From Apodospora peruviana (taxonomy: Eukaryota; Ascomycota; Sordariomycetes; Sordariales; Lasiosphaeriaceae), in contig JAUEDM010000006.1 of the NCBI GenBank assembly GCA_033439685.1, positions 2,790,001 to 2,854,000 of the forward strand: a stretch of DNA of 64,000 nucleotides, in the 5' to 3' direction. Every line of letters begins with the position of its first letter. Within the stretch, counting starts at the first letter, position 1. This document shows positions 10,916-23,300 of the stretch, piece by piece. The position numbers and the translations under genes were made by a program. Below the pieces are notes generated by a model. The model saw nothing but the letters and a program-made list of their open reading frames with translations, searched no databases and had not been told where the DNA came from.

Positions 10916-13900
10916 TGTACCGTTGCCAGTGGGTTTGCTGTGTAACGGATACGCCGGCATCCAGTGTTACAGACGGATATAATGATGATGTAATACTTCA
11001 TTTGGGAATTTTTGGGGGAGCTTATGGAATTGGGAACTTGGGATTTGGAATTCGGTCAGTCGACCAGGGCACGTACATAATGTCTTCTCACTGTGGGGGC
11101 GCGGGTTTTTCTGTCATTTCACGCATCCATACATACACTGTCGTTTCTGGTTGGAGCTAGGCGAGGTACGCATTCAGTCAGACCGGATTACGTTACTGAA
11201 CGAACGGTTGGACTGGGACGGGGGCGGTGCTGGTCTATTTGGGATTTACTTTGGGATGGATTACGATTACTTTTAGACGGCGTTTTGTGCGAAAAATGTC
11301 CTCTCTAACTATTCACCTCATGGAAGGATGAGTGGTTGGTGGTTGGGGAGTTATCTTCTTTTGGTCCGGGTTTGTCTACCTTGAGTGGTTGAGCATTTAC
11401 ATTGGCGGGGACCTTTTTTTCCCTTTGATAGCGGCTAGTTTGTATTTATCAATCGGGAGATCAGCTTTTTCGGTTAATGTCTTTTTCCTGTTGGGTCCGT
11501 TGTTTGTGGTTGTGTGTGTGATGGATACGCAGATAAACAAAATATATATTCTGTGCATATAACACTTGAGTGCCCAGGTTTGAAGAGCCAACCAACCAGT
11601 TGATTACATCGAGTCCATTAGGATGGAAGATTGTCGTCTTGGTTTTTTTTGCCAGCGAGAAGGAGATGTTATTGATCATGGGTGCTGTTGGGACTGCTTG
11701 GCTGCCTTGCCTCAGGTAGGAGGAGCGTATTCAGGTACGAGATACGTTGTAGGGGACCTGAGTTATCCGCAGAAGAGAGAAAGAGGAGCAAGCAAGCATG
11801 GGGAGTTCCGTTGTTATTAAGTGCGGGATGATATTGTGAAATGTTATTGTAGTTAAGGTAGGTAGCCTGCTGCTCTGCAGACAAGGACATTTCGTTTGTT
11901 TTGGTACACTCGTGGTCGCGACTTGTTGTGTAAGTATGTTTGTTGTTATTTAGGGCGCGTTGTATGAGATTCTCGTCTTGAGAGAAGAGGATGTGAGAAA
12001 AAGGGGTAGGTAAGTTCCGTATACACACCAGTCACTCACAAGTATATGCAGTCAGCAGTAAAAGTTGTTCGGAACTGTCCATATTTGGACATATGTATAT
12101 TTGTTTCATGCTGCTACATTATATTTTTGCTTCTTTGTATTAAGTAGTTCCTTTTCCTCCCTTGCAGACAAACGTGGACCCTGACTGTTCAAGTATTGAT
12201 AGAGACTCGGTCAAAGGGTCGGGTTCTGTAGCTACCTAAGGTAGTTAGTTGTATGGTTTAAATAATACCCGTGAGTGAGTACCACCTATGAATATGGTCA
12301 TTCAAGACCATGTCGGAATATCCCATTTCGCCATGGCAGGTGAGAAATCGCGAAGTCTTCAAGGCGTTGTTGAGCCAGCTTGATATCGCACCTGCAGGCC
12401 CGAGAACTCATTATGACAAGTTCTGACAGGCCTTCTTTTCATATATGTGCAGGTGGATTGTTTACAATAGGACGGTGTATTGTTCACCTTTTGTGAGGGA
12501 GAAGAGGCGAAGAAAAGGCAAAAGCTGAAAAGGAGTGTGTAAATGCCGTTGCAAGTCCCAGATGGGTTTGGGCTGATGGAGCGATGGGGCGATCGTGCAT
12601 TAACCTCTCTCCAGCACCCCTGTGACGATCACTCATCAGGCCCGTGCGCACTCTGGGGCAGATCGAGCTAAACAAGGATCCGGACTGGGGTCGCTGTCGA
12701 GTGTCAACACGGGAATCTGGCCCGAGAACTTTGAGCGGCTCGAGCGCGGTTGAGAAACCCCATGTCCTGGGTTCCACCTCTCGTGTCGTCGACGCCAAAA
12801 ATAAGACGACAACTGAACTCCAAACGGTTGATCAAATGGGGGAATGAAACCCTCAGAGGCCTTTTGCATTCTTTACTGTTTATCACCCAGCCGCTAATTC
12901 TGGAACCTCGATGGACTTTGTGCGATCAATATTCTCAAATTTGCCATGGTGCCTATTGCCACATTCATCCTAGCGTTTTGCTGTTGACTTTGGCTGTTGG
13001 TGACTTTTCCCGATGAAAATCTAAGTTCAGCCGTACCCCGATCGAGGCGATGGTGGCTGGCCTTTGATTCTCCTCACAACTTACCAAACCGAGACACAAC
13101 TTACCGGCACTAATATTAGATAAAACTTTCACTCAAGACGTCCGCCATGGTGTTGCTTTTTAATCTTGAGTTTCTGACAGGTCGTTCGGGCTTGCGGTGT
13201 CATGATCCGATTCGTGACTATGCGGAGAAGTGTGTGATGGGTGTGTGCGTGATGGGTGTGGTGTGGGATGTCGTCGGCAGTTAACGGCTTGATAAGTCGG
13301 CCTTGTTATCTCCAAAAGGAGGGCTAAACGTCCTGTTTAAGCCAGGCAATAATCCATAGAGGTTACCGATATGAACTGCCAGAAGGTATCATTTGGTGAT
13401 TACCTCGGTTACCGGGCTAAACATACCTAGATAGTGAACAATGATGGGCTTCTTGTCCATTTTGTCTTGCTCTCTAACTCCTCCCTTCCCTTCCTTTCTT
13501 TTGATCTCCCCAACCCCGCCAACCGTGGGGCTTGCGCCACCGGCAGCCATGGGAGGAAAAATGGCCGCCAACAGCATCAGGAAATGCTATTCGAATCCGG
13601 ACCAAGCATATCTCCCCTGATACTTGAGGGGGCTGGCTACCAACACGAGCTAGTGTACTGCACAAGCAGCCTCTCGAGTCGTCAGTCGCACCGGCATTTG
13701 CCAGTAAGAAGTCAGAAAGCCATTACACAGAAGTGGTAGGAGAAGGGACGACATGACCTCCGAGCAGCGATCTGCAAATTCAAGCCACAACCGAGATGTG
13801 TACTACCTTCAGACCCGAACCTTGGATCTCCTGCCTCATGGAGAATATTGAAAGAACTACGCTCGGCTCTCGGCTGGCGCATGGTCGGATATATCTATGG

Positions 13901-15202
13901 GGAAGGGCGACGTTTTCTCGGAGTCTAGTGTTATGCAGTCCATGTTCACATCCCGAATGAGGCGCAAACGTGACAGCTTGGGCTTGAGGAGGGGAGGCCA
14001 ACAGGAACAGGAGGGGAGGTGGGAGGCGGGATGGGATGGGAGGGGGGAATAGAGGGGACGAGAAAGACGTGCAGGCGCCATCGCGACACTGGGAGGCGCT
14101 GTCTTGTCTCTGGACTACTATAGTCTATTCGGAATCTCGTATGAGGGGAAGCTGCGATGGGAGTACACTCTCCGTCAGAGGCGTTTGGTGGAGCCTGACG
14201 GAGCACTGGGAGCAGGGCCACAGGTAAGACCGGTCGAGGCCGTGACTTCCGTCAGCCCAGGTCGTCGCTCTCCGTGGATGGATCGCGGTTTCCCAGCTGC
14301 GCATAAGGCAGGCTGGGTATCTAGGCAGGTACATGCAGCCATGGCTGCTCTGGGTTGTCCTCGAGAGGCCCTCGATCGCTTTTGATGTTTGACTTTGCTT
14401 GTATCCCATTGGTCTCGCCCAGAATCAAAGAAAGCCACTGTCTCTCAACGCAGCCGACATGCCCTGTTCCTGCCTCGAACACCCGGACATGCAACCTGCC
14501 TAGGTAAGTAGCTTTACTGGTAATCAAAGGGCAGAGAGGCCGAACGCGCGACCGAATCACCGACAGAAAGAAGCCAGTTGCCGGCTGTTCTGGTCGTACT
14601 GCAGCCCAGATGGCGTTCCTGGGGCGTCATGGCAGTGGCATCTGATTCTTGTTAGGTCTTTCCTTTTTGTGAATTTGCCCATGGCAGGAAATGGAAGCTT
14701 TCTTTTCTTCTGCCCTCCTCTCCTCTGACCCTCACGTCCACATATGTGGCTGCCACATCCCTCGCAGCGACCCAGACAGAAACAACGCAGCCCAGAAATC
14801 CGAGGGCCCGTCCGGCAGGGATCAACAGGGACTGCCCTTCCCTCTTCTCGATCTCGAGAGAGTGCTTGTGACAGCTGAAGCCGGCCTGGACAACGGGTCA
14901 AGCACCTCGAGCAGTCACCATATTATGTCCTTGGGGCATCTCGGTTGTCTATTGCCTGGTCTCTCGTCTCTCTTTTTACCTAGTGTTTTATCTCATGATT
15001 CCGCATCTTTCCTCATTCTTGGAAAGTCGCACCTCCTTTTGCTACTCCCTAGACGGGAGAATCTCCCTATTTCCTGATACGGGTTACTTACTCGTACCAT
15101 TCTCGGTCCCGCCTCCTGCGCACCGAGCCTGTCACTCTCTCTCATGATTCTTCCGCCGCACGGCACTTCGAATCCCTCGGTGGATGGACGTACCAGCAAA
15201 TC
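10916..15202. other. Gene-poor spacer of about 4.3 kb
   Basis: Downstream of the RING gene the sequence is T/G-rich, probably 3' UTR and terminator, up to about 12.2 kb. Short frames follow to 14.9 kb with no recognisable domains. The frame at 14104-14385 has no family match I can name. The final 300 bases before 15203 are likely promoter for the multi-exon membrane protein. Confidence 0.5.
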
Positions 15203-17249
15203 ATGATGTCTACCCGGACCGCTACGCGAGATGCAGGGTTTGTGGACGGAGAGGAGGAATATAAGGAACCGTTGTCTGGCATGGTTATTAGTGTTATCCT
15301 TGCCATGGTCTCGCTCGTCATTATATCTTCGTTTATGAGTGAGTACCTTCAGTAGTCCTCCCCTCCGTGTTTCAAGCTTGCATGTTTACTGATGCTCATC
15401 CACGCAGCGCAAAGGTACCTGGCAGTTAAGGTCTGGAGTAAACTCCCCTTCGTTCAATGGCGTGAGTGTTTAGCCCCTGATGTGCAGTGCCGACCCACCG
15501 GTCGACAGCCAAGTTGCTAACAACGATATCAAACTATAACAGTCGTTTTTGCGATCTACGGCGATTCCTTCATGTTCGTCTTTGCTACTGCCATACTTCA
15601 ATTTGGCTTCGGCGTGGATCACTCGCTGTCAGTCTGCGAGTCGGCTATTCTCTTATGCCTCGTGTGCTATGTAACAACCAAGGTATGACCCCCTCTGGTA
15701 TTGCTGTGAGAATCGGAGACATAGCTAAGCATCTCTATCAGATTGTTGGTATTTCCGAAGACACCATTCTGCTTGCGCCCATGCTAACTGTGTGGTAGTT
15801 AATATATCTCTTCCTCGTCGAGAAAGCGGTAAGCCGCTAACTGCATCTGATTACATTTTATTTGAGGGCGCCTCTGATAAACTTTCGGGCAGCATATCAT
15901 TCGATCTGGCAATAAAAAGTTGCGATTGCGCTCCAGGCTGTACATTTTCAACTCGTTCGGCATGATTGGTGAGTTATCTTTCATTTTCTCAATTCTTCAG
16001 GACGTGGAGCTAAACTTGGCTAGGCGTGTACTGTATCGTTGTCGTGCTCAACTTCGTCTAGTATGTCGAGCTCATTAAGCGCCTGCTCCGAGAGACACTA
16101 ACTTGCCGAATTCAGTCGTATTACGAGGGTGGAGAACGGGCAGTGCATCATTGGAATGCAGAAACTGGCCATGATACCTCTGATTTCCTTTGATCTTCTC
16201 GTCAACGTGAGTGGCAGGGCCAAGATTTCCCATGTCCATGTGTGTACCAGAATGCTGATTAGGCCTAGATATACCTCACATTTCTATTCTTGATACCGTT
16301 ATACGGTATGTCGATAGTTGCCATATTTTTGTCCGGTTGGCTCTTTCTAATGACTTACAGGACTGTACTCCTTCAAGAATCTCCAGCAGACACAAGGCAG
16401 TCGGAGGTTAAGGACTGTGGCCATGAGGACTTTCATCGGGTGTATCTGCACGCTCACCAGCAGCATAGTGTATGGCATTTTATCCAGAAATTCCTATCGG
16501 TTCTAAATTACTAATCCCTAAATCACAGCAACTTATCTGTGCTTATGGCGCTGGATGGCGAGCCCGGGTGGGTGTGTTTGATGTGTTGTAATAGTGACAG
16601 TGAGTCATCTCCTGTGCGGCCATTATATCAAGCCACACGAGTTAACGTGCGGCCTTCTCCAGTACTATTCAGCGCAGCCGTCATCCAATGGATTACATCG
16701 AGGGACAGCATGTCCTCACCGCCAAGCAACGATTCACTCTCGCTATCGCAGGCAAGAAGCTGTCACCCTGGTGAAGAGGCGGGTGGAACCAGTCCGCGAA
16801 GGACGAGGATGCAATTGGGCAGCACCGGGGATCTGGAGGCTACCAACGACAGTGTCCACAGCTGCAACCATGACTCACCTATGATGACCCCGACAAGTAC
16901 CAAGGCCATCGTGGACGACGTGGCTGAGATCTCGCTCGACGGCCCCGAACAGCACCATGCCGCTAACCAGCCGTCTCACCACATTAACAATACCTTCTAC
17001 GATGACAAGAAGGCGCCTTCGCCTGGTTCTTTGCCAGAGGTTGAGCACAGGTCGCCGCGGATACCACCTGCTACCTTCCCGGCACGGCACTCGCCGTCAG
17101 AGGTTCGGGTCCATGTTGACTACGGCTCCAGCTTGAGTCGGGACTCAATAAAGGAGGGCGTCAAGCTGGGCAATAGCATCGTGATTGGATCTGAAAGCGG
17201 AAGACGAGCCAGGAGTACTTCGTGGAGAGATGAAGCTGGTGGCCCCTAG
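15203..17249 (+). CDS. Conserved-looking seven-span membrane protein, function unknown
   Basis: Eleven exons are phase-consistent: 15203-15338, 15408-15461, 15543-15682, 15799-15828, 15893-15968, 16024-16060, 16116-16206, 16269-16305, 16361-16469, 16529-16599, 16663-17249; 1,368 coding bases, 455 residues. The first ~265 residues contain about seven hydrophobic segments: near MVISVILAMVSLVIIS, FAIYGDSFMFVFATAI, SAILLCLVCYVTTKLI, FGMIGVYCIVVVLNFV, FDLLVNIYLTFLFLIP, FIGCICTLTSSIVNLSVL, and ILFSAAVIQWI. A basic loop (SFKNLQQTQGSRRLR) precedes span six. The last 190 residues are a hydrophilic Ser/Pro/His-rich tail. The layout resembles a GPCR, but I see no diagnostic receptor motif and cannot name the family. 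The small exons, down to 30 bases, hide it from simple frame scanning. ATG at 15203 or 15206 could be the start. Confidence 0.8.
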
Positions 17250-19142
17250 GCGTGGTACACTGGCAGGGCTGTTCTGCCGAGGCGTCGGAGTTACTTGAGC
17301 CAGGAGACGGAGCAGACACAAAGAGGTTAGGTTACGCCATTACATGCCCGGAGTTTTTGCCAAGGTAGAGAGGTGGTGGGCTCGGTCTTATTATATTTGA
17401 TTGTATGGTTAATATTCAGTAAAGTCATAGGGTTACTAGGCCGAAGTTATGTACAGATTATATCAAATTATATCGTTGCTTGCCGCGTGTAAATGACATG
17501 CAAGCTTCAGAAAAGGGGCTAATTGTGGCGTTGACTTGTTTGTCTATGTTCTCTGAATCACCACTACAGACATCCCTTCCATGTTACCCAGCCAACCCCC
17601 GAATTCTTTCAAAAGGAGTTATGATGAAGTTAGCGAGGTAAGATAGGTACCTACCTAGATAGCTCCACCTGGTTGACTATAACGCCGAACGTGCAACCCA
17701 CATCGCCGCCGCCGCAACCTTGGATCCATCCTCGTTCTCGGAAGAGATTACGGAGTATTAAGTTTAAGAATAAGATACGGGAAGCTAGGGCAGCGCAGAA
17801 CAGACCGGCCCCCAGGCTGAGCGGCTGTTAGGGCCAACCGCCGGCCAAGGCGCGTGGCGGCCACGATCCGTCCGATCATCGATCGACGAAGCCTTGAATT
17901 CTATGCTTGGCGTCAAGCTTTAAAATGACAGCAGTTCACGAATGCAAACTTTTTGGTTGGTTATCAAGGTGGTAATCAAAAACCTAACTACCTACCCAAC
18001 TAATTACGCACATACATACTGCGATTGTCTCTCTTATCATACGTGTCATACGTAGGTGGCTGGCTGCTGAGTTAACAAGCACACATCAAAAATAAAGTCT
18101 TATTACAAAGGACCAAAGAAGGCAAGTAAATGGCCATGGAGGACCAAACCGATTTATCTTCTGCATACGTACCAACAATGTCACCGATCAGATCATGACT
18201 AATAGGCTCTGCAGAACCTTGGCCAAAACCTGGTGTCCATTTACTCTTCCCTTCGAGATCTCTAGCCCTGATTTACCGCTTCTGAAACGACGAGACATGA
18301 ACCGCATCTCAATGATGGTCCAGTGGCCGACTTCTAACTAACCAAGCTTGCTACAGTTTATGATGAGGATGATGTATCCCTTTGTTTTCCGGCAATGAAT
18401 GAATGAATGACATTCGATGTTTCAAAGCTCCAAGTTAGATGGATCCGCTGACTTCGGCTTCGAGCCCGCCAGGAACAAGTCCACAGTTCTGTCTCTTTGT
18501 TCTTATCTATGATTTCTTTGTCCTCATAAGTGATCATTGACGTCAAGAAGGTACCAGGCAGCGAGGCCAACATCACACACCACACGAACATTCAAAAGAA
18601 TCAAGGTGAAATCCAGAGGTCCCAACCAGGCTATCTCAATTTTGTATTCCCAGTCATAAAACTCGTGAATCTAAAGTTCCCTTTCATTCAGGATGTCATG
18701 TGCGTACGTACGTGCGTGTGTGGCCTGTATTTGCAATCCATTTTGTCCGACCGTACCCAGTTTAACCCATCCATCCATAGAATGTCTTGCCCGACAAAAA
18801 ACGAACGCGTGGTGCAAAACCCAATGTGAGGAAGAGAAGAAACAAGAAAAGAATGTGCAAGAATGAAGATCCTTCGCAAATGCCCAAAGTGCGAGCAGAA
18901 ACGAAAAGATAAAGAAGAGTGTAAGTTATATGTACAGGTAGAATCGAAAGATGTGTATCGCAAATTCATGGCCACCCATGTTTTCCCATCTTCCATACAA
19001 AGGGGGTGTAGAATAACCAGACGCAGGTGATCCTCCGTGCACATAAACCCAAGCCCACCTGCCAATCATGTAAAAGGCAAAACAACCAACTCCAAAATGT
19101 TTAAACAGTTGAATCGAAATTGACCGAGGTAGCAAGCTCCGC
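17250..19142. other. Convergent intergenic region
   Basis: It lies between two genes transcribed toward each other. AT-rich 3' UTR-like sequence follows 17250. ACCTACC-type runs occur near 17.65 and 17.98 kb, and a short AATG tandem repeat near 18.40 kb. No gene is supported; the remaining frames are short. Confidence 0.55.
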
Positions 19143-20345
19143 TCAAGGGCCGTAGGCAAAGGTGTTGCCGTACAAGTTGGGGCCGTTGCCCGATACCATG
19201 CTGCCCTGGGCCGCATAGAAGTATGCGTACCGCTCGACAAAGCTGTATTTGGGGTTGGTCTCTAGCTCACTGATGACATGAGCCAGGGTCTGGCTGATTT
19301 GCTCATCAGAACCGCCAAAGGCGAACTCGGTGACCCAAACGGGCTTCTGGAAAGCGTCGTGGACGTTGACCAGGTGCTGGAGGAACTGATCTCCGTCGAT
19401 ACCGTAAGCGTGAGCCACGACGAAGTCCACGGCGCACTGGCCTTCGCAGGCAGTGAAGAACTGCTGCATCCAGTCGATACCCTGGTTCTTGGCGCCGCTG
19501 TTGGTGATGGCAGGGCTTCCGATCCGGGCCTGGCCAGCCCAAGGGTTCATGTGCTTGATGTGCTCCTTCGCAGCGTCAGCGGGCGACATGTTAGCCTGGC
19601 CATCATTGTCGGGCTCGTTGAAGCTCAAAAGGCACTTGGATCCAGCGTCGATAGCCTTCTGGGCGTTGGCAGCCCAGGTTTGGTCAAAGCCCTTGCCAGG
19701 TGACCACATCATGGGCACGAACTCGAGCCCTATTTGGGCGTCACCGACTTGGCCCCAGTTGTACGCCCAAGTGACCTTGGAGCCCTGTTGGAGGAAGCCT
19801 GGGAGCAACTCAGCGTGGTTGTACGCAAGTCCACGTTGGGCATGACCGGCAGTGTTCTTGACCGGCGCAGCAGCAGGTATTGTAGCAGCCGGGCTGTTGA
19901 CTACGGCAGGGACCTCAACAGCCGGCGGGGCAGGTGCCGCAGGAGCGGCAGTAGTAGCGGGTTCCGGCTTAGGCGCCGGCTGGGCCTCGGGGGTCGGAAC
20001 CGGGGCAGGGACAGCAGCGGCCTCTGAGGTGGCAGGCTTCTGCAGCGTAGCCAGAGTTGTTGCCACGGGAGCTGGGGCAGGTGCTGGAGAAGAAGGAGCC
20101 GCTGCGGCGATTGCAGTGGTTGAAGTCGTCTTGGGCTTCTTTGCCTTGCGCGTAGGCTTCATATGCACCTTGGTGGCATCGGCTCCTCCAGTAACATAAA
20201 CAGTGACCCAGTCGGTGACGGTTGTGACTTCGGTAACGAGAGCCCTCTTCTGGTGGATATGCTGATGAGCTTGGTGAGGGCCAGCAGCGACAGCCTGGCC
20301 GAAAAGGCTGGCGGCCGCCAATGCGACTAGTGCTTGGGTGAACAT
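19143..20345 (-). CDS. Secreted GH128-type glucan endo-beta-1,3-glucosidase (Asl1-like)
   Basis: A single exon of 400 residues starts at ATG 20345. Residues 1-20 are a signal peptide, followed by a His/Gln-rich segment ending in the dibasic KR at 33-34 (possible Kex2 site). Residues 75-165 are a low-complexity Ala/Pro/Thr linker, probably O-glycosylated. The catalytic domain runs from about 170 to 400 and begins RGLAYNHAELL. The likely acid/base is E244 in LLSFNEPDND and the likely nucleophile is E340 in WVTEFAFGG, the pair expected of this (beta/alpha)8 family. Conserved YNWG and AHAYG motifs are present. Proteins of this family cleave beta-1,3-glucan and are cell-wall-associated in fungi; remodelling of the organism's own wall is the natural inference. 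No GPI signal is visible at the C-terminus (ends TFAYGP). Confidence 0.93.
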   Translation of the reverse strand: MFTQALVALAAASLFGQAVAAGPHQAHQHIHQKRALVTEVTTVTDWVTVYVTGGADATKVHMKPTRKAKKPKTTSTTAIAAAAPSSPAPAPAPVATTLATLQKPATSEAAAVPAPVPTPEAQPAPKPEPATTAAPAAPAPPAVEVPAVVNSPAATIPAAAPVKNTAGHAQRGLAYNHAELLPGFLQQGSKVTWAYNWGQVGDAQIGLEFVPMMWSPGKGFDQTWAANAQKAIDAGSKCLLSFNEPDNDGQANMSPADAAKEHIKHMNPWAGQARIGSPAITNSGAKNQGIDWMQQFFTACEGQCAVDFVVAHAYGIDGDQFLQHLVNVHDAFQKPVWVTEFAFGGSDEQISQTLAHVISELETNPKYSFVERYAYFYAAQGSMVSGNGPNLYGNTFAYGP

Positions 20346-23300
20346 GTTGGTTGTGATGGGAGGTGGGGGGTGTTTTGCGTATATCTCTCAAATTTAGGCG
20401 AGAATTCCTTATGGTTTTTCGATAGTTGCCAGCACGACGTGCGTGAAAGGAGTGAAATGAGTATCGACAGATACCAGCCGTAGTCCGGAGTCGTAAAAGG
20501 AATGGAGTCGGAGAGACGATGCTGTCAGTCGTCGTCTGTCAAAGACGCAAAAGGAATGATGCGAGGGTGACGAAGGACAGAGCGCACTGCGACTGGTGAC
20601 TTGATCGAAGCTGGCGACCGGCGGGGTAGGTGATACAAGAGAGTGAAAGAGAGTGGAAATCCGAAGGAAGGGAAAGGTCAAGGACCACGGATGAAGTACT
20701 GGTTGAAGGGAAATCCGGGAAGGTGCCAGTGCTACGAGAACGGGTGGACGGGAGGACGGAATTTAATAAGAGTTGACTGGGGTTCGGGATGAGTGCCTCG
20801 ACTTCCAGGTTTCCCACTTGGGTTCGACCACGAGCCTCGAGAGGGGCATCCAGGAACAGACGGGAGAGCGACAGGGGTTCAAGGATGTAGCGACAGGGGA
20901 GGAGGGGTGACGGTCCCACCCGGTATTCATTCCGTCCAATAGAATGGCGCGGCGGGAGCCAGGAACAGCAAGTGCAGCACAGGGCACGCACTCAGGTACC
21001 AAGGTACTCAGGTACCGGAGAGGAGAGAGCACACAGAGAAAAATCCTGACCTGGGCTGCACCAATCCAGGCTGATCACATCGGCGCCGCTGGGTCCCATT
21101 GGTGTACAATCCCGAATTGGAAGGCAAAGAGCTTATCATGGAACCTCACTGTCGTCGACGCCTCTCTCTTCTTGCTGTGCGCTCTCTTCTCTCCCTGCAG
21201 CGGCTGAGCAGGAGCAGACCCATTTTTGCAATTCGTCCAGAAAGCCTCACACGGATTGCAGGATACGGTACATCGTACACTCCGAGGTAAGGGTTACGCG
21301 GTACGAGGCCAGGGGAACACAGTCACTCGAGCCCAATCCAGCCGCAACAATCGAAGATGGCTTGAACAGCGCCATCACGCCCCTTCTGTCACCGGAGCCC
21401 AAACCATGGCACTTGCCGCGCCAAACCCTCTTTTTTCTCGTCTCTCCTTGGCACTGCAGGCTAGCCAGCGGCCACGGACAAGGTCGGTCTTAGTTGCTGT
21501 TCGAGGCCGAGAGGTTGAGACGAATCACTACCGGCCGGCCCCATCTTGCTGAATCAGTTACACGACCACCAGGCCGCCAAAATGGCCAAAGTCGACGAAT
21601 ACCGGGCAGTGGGGCATCAAGCTATCGACTGTCATCCGAGCCTGATTGAGGTGTTCATCCCAAAGAGCTCCGTAGCAATTGACACCTTTGAACTGGGCAG
21701 TTCCACTTCCGAAAAAGTCTTGCCCATCGCCCGCATGTATTCCGCCAATCGAAAACGAGGTTGACATGCAGGTACGGAATTCTCACCGCAGTCAGACTGG
21801 CGAAAATCAGAGTTCGTGCTGCAGGCACAGACACCGTACGGAGTACGTGTACACGCACGGCACCCACCCAAGCCGCCACGCAAAAAGAACAACATCCACA
21901 ACAAGAAAAAGGCGCAGGCCGTCCGCGTAAGGTACGGAAATACCTTACCAGCTTATTACTTGTGGGGTGTTAGTCCGAAGACCGAGTCAATTGCTCCCTC
22001 ACCCCCTTTCGCCCCTCCTGCCAACTGCACCGATGCACGCGGTCGGAATTTTTGGACTGGAGGTGCAGATGTCTCGATTCTCGACAACGGGAGCACGCCG
22101 CTTCGACGCCTGCCTTGGCCTCCTTTTCTCCACCTGACTGCCCGTTAGGGCCCGCGCCGGTGGAAGCCCAGCCTGAGTGCCATCGAAGCGGCGCCCCACT
22201 CTCAACCCCCTTACCACACGGCGCCACAAGGTTGAAAGGTGTCTAGCCCCTGGTGGCCGCCGCCGCTCGGCTGGTCTATCCGGACATCGGACGAGTCCCC
22301 CGACGAAGCAAGCCAAATGACTGAACTGTCCACTCCAAATACGGTTTACTTGTGCCCCGGATTACGAGTGCCTCAATCACTTCCCCGAAGTATTGAATAG
22401 TGACAACAGCATCATCAAGTATTCAATCCGGTTTTCTGCAACAAATATCATGGTGTGGTGAGCAGCTCGGCGCGTCTGGTGTCCACACGTGTTCATGCGC
22501 GTGGGGGACGAGTGGGAAGTGTGTCGACGAACTGGACCGTTCTGGCGTCGAATTCGTCCCTAGCTAGCGCCATTCCCCGCTGAGCGGTTGACAGCACATC
22601 GCAGGCTATCGTGAAACAGACAAGCGAAATTGCGGCCGCCGCCACGGGGCGAGCGCACACGTGCACCCCTGTTTGAGAAGCGGCGAAGAAAAAGTCTAAA
22701 GATGCTTGTTTTTTCTCTGCTTCGACAGGGGAAGCGTTTAAACTCAACTTTCTTTTCACCACACGGCAACTGGACCGGTCGGTATGTCGGGTGTTGCGCG
22801 CGGTAAGAACCGAACCCAAAAGGCGATAAGCGCCACCAAGATGTCAAAAGAAAGTTTGTGTTTCTCACCTGGGTGGTTTTTTTTTTTTTGAAACAAGATG
22901 TTTCTCTTTCTCCTGGACCGTACCGGAAATGCAAGCCCTTCGGGAGGCGAGCCGAGTTGAGTCGGCACTGGTCGGGTGCTTGCTTGCTTGCTTTTTGGGG
23001 CGTTGTTTGAGATTTGGACGACCTTGGCGCCCGAGGCGAACGAAGATCGCAGCGGCCCGCCCATGCTGCTGCCCGCGCGCCTGGTCCAAGACAAACGAGA
23101 CCAAAACACGGATGGCCGCGGCTGGTTACCTCACCAGCGGACTGACTGGAATGGATGGAATGAATTGGATGTGACTTGAGCCGCGCCTTGATTTTCGTCG
23201 GCGGATATGTGCTGGTTGTTCAGCTGTGTTTGACGTCGTGGTTGTGTGCTTTCGTCACTCGCTCGTTCACCATCGCGTTGAAATTCTTCTTGCGGATCCA

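Noticed and set aside
19278..20199. Plus-strand frames of 97-141 codons
   Set aside because: Antisense shadows of the GC-rich glucanase gene; residue composition mirrors the Ala/Pro-rich linker.
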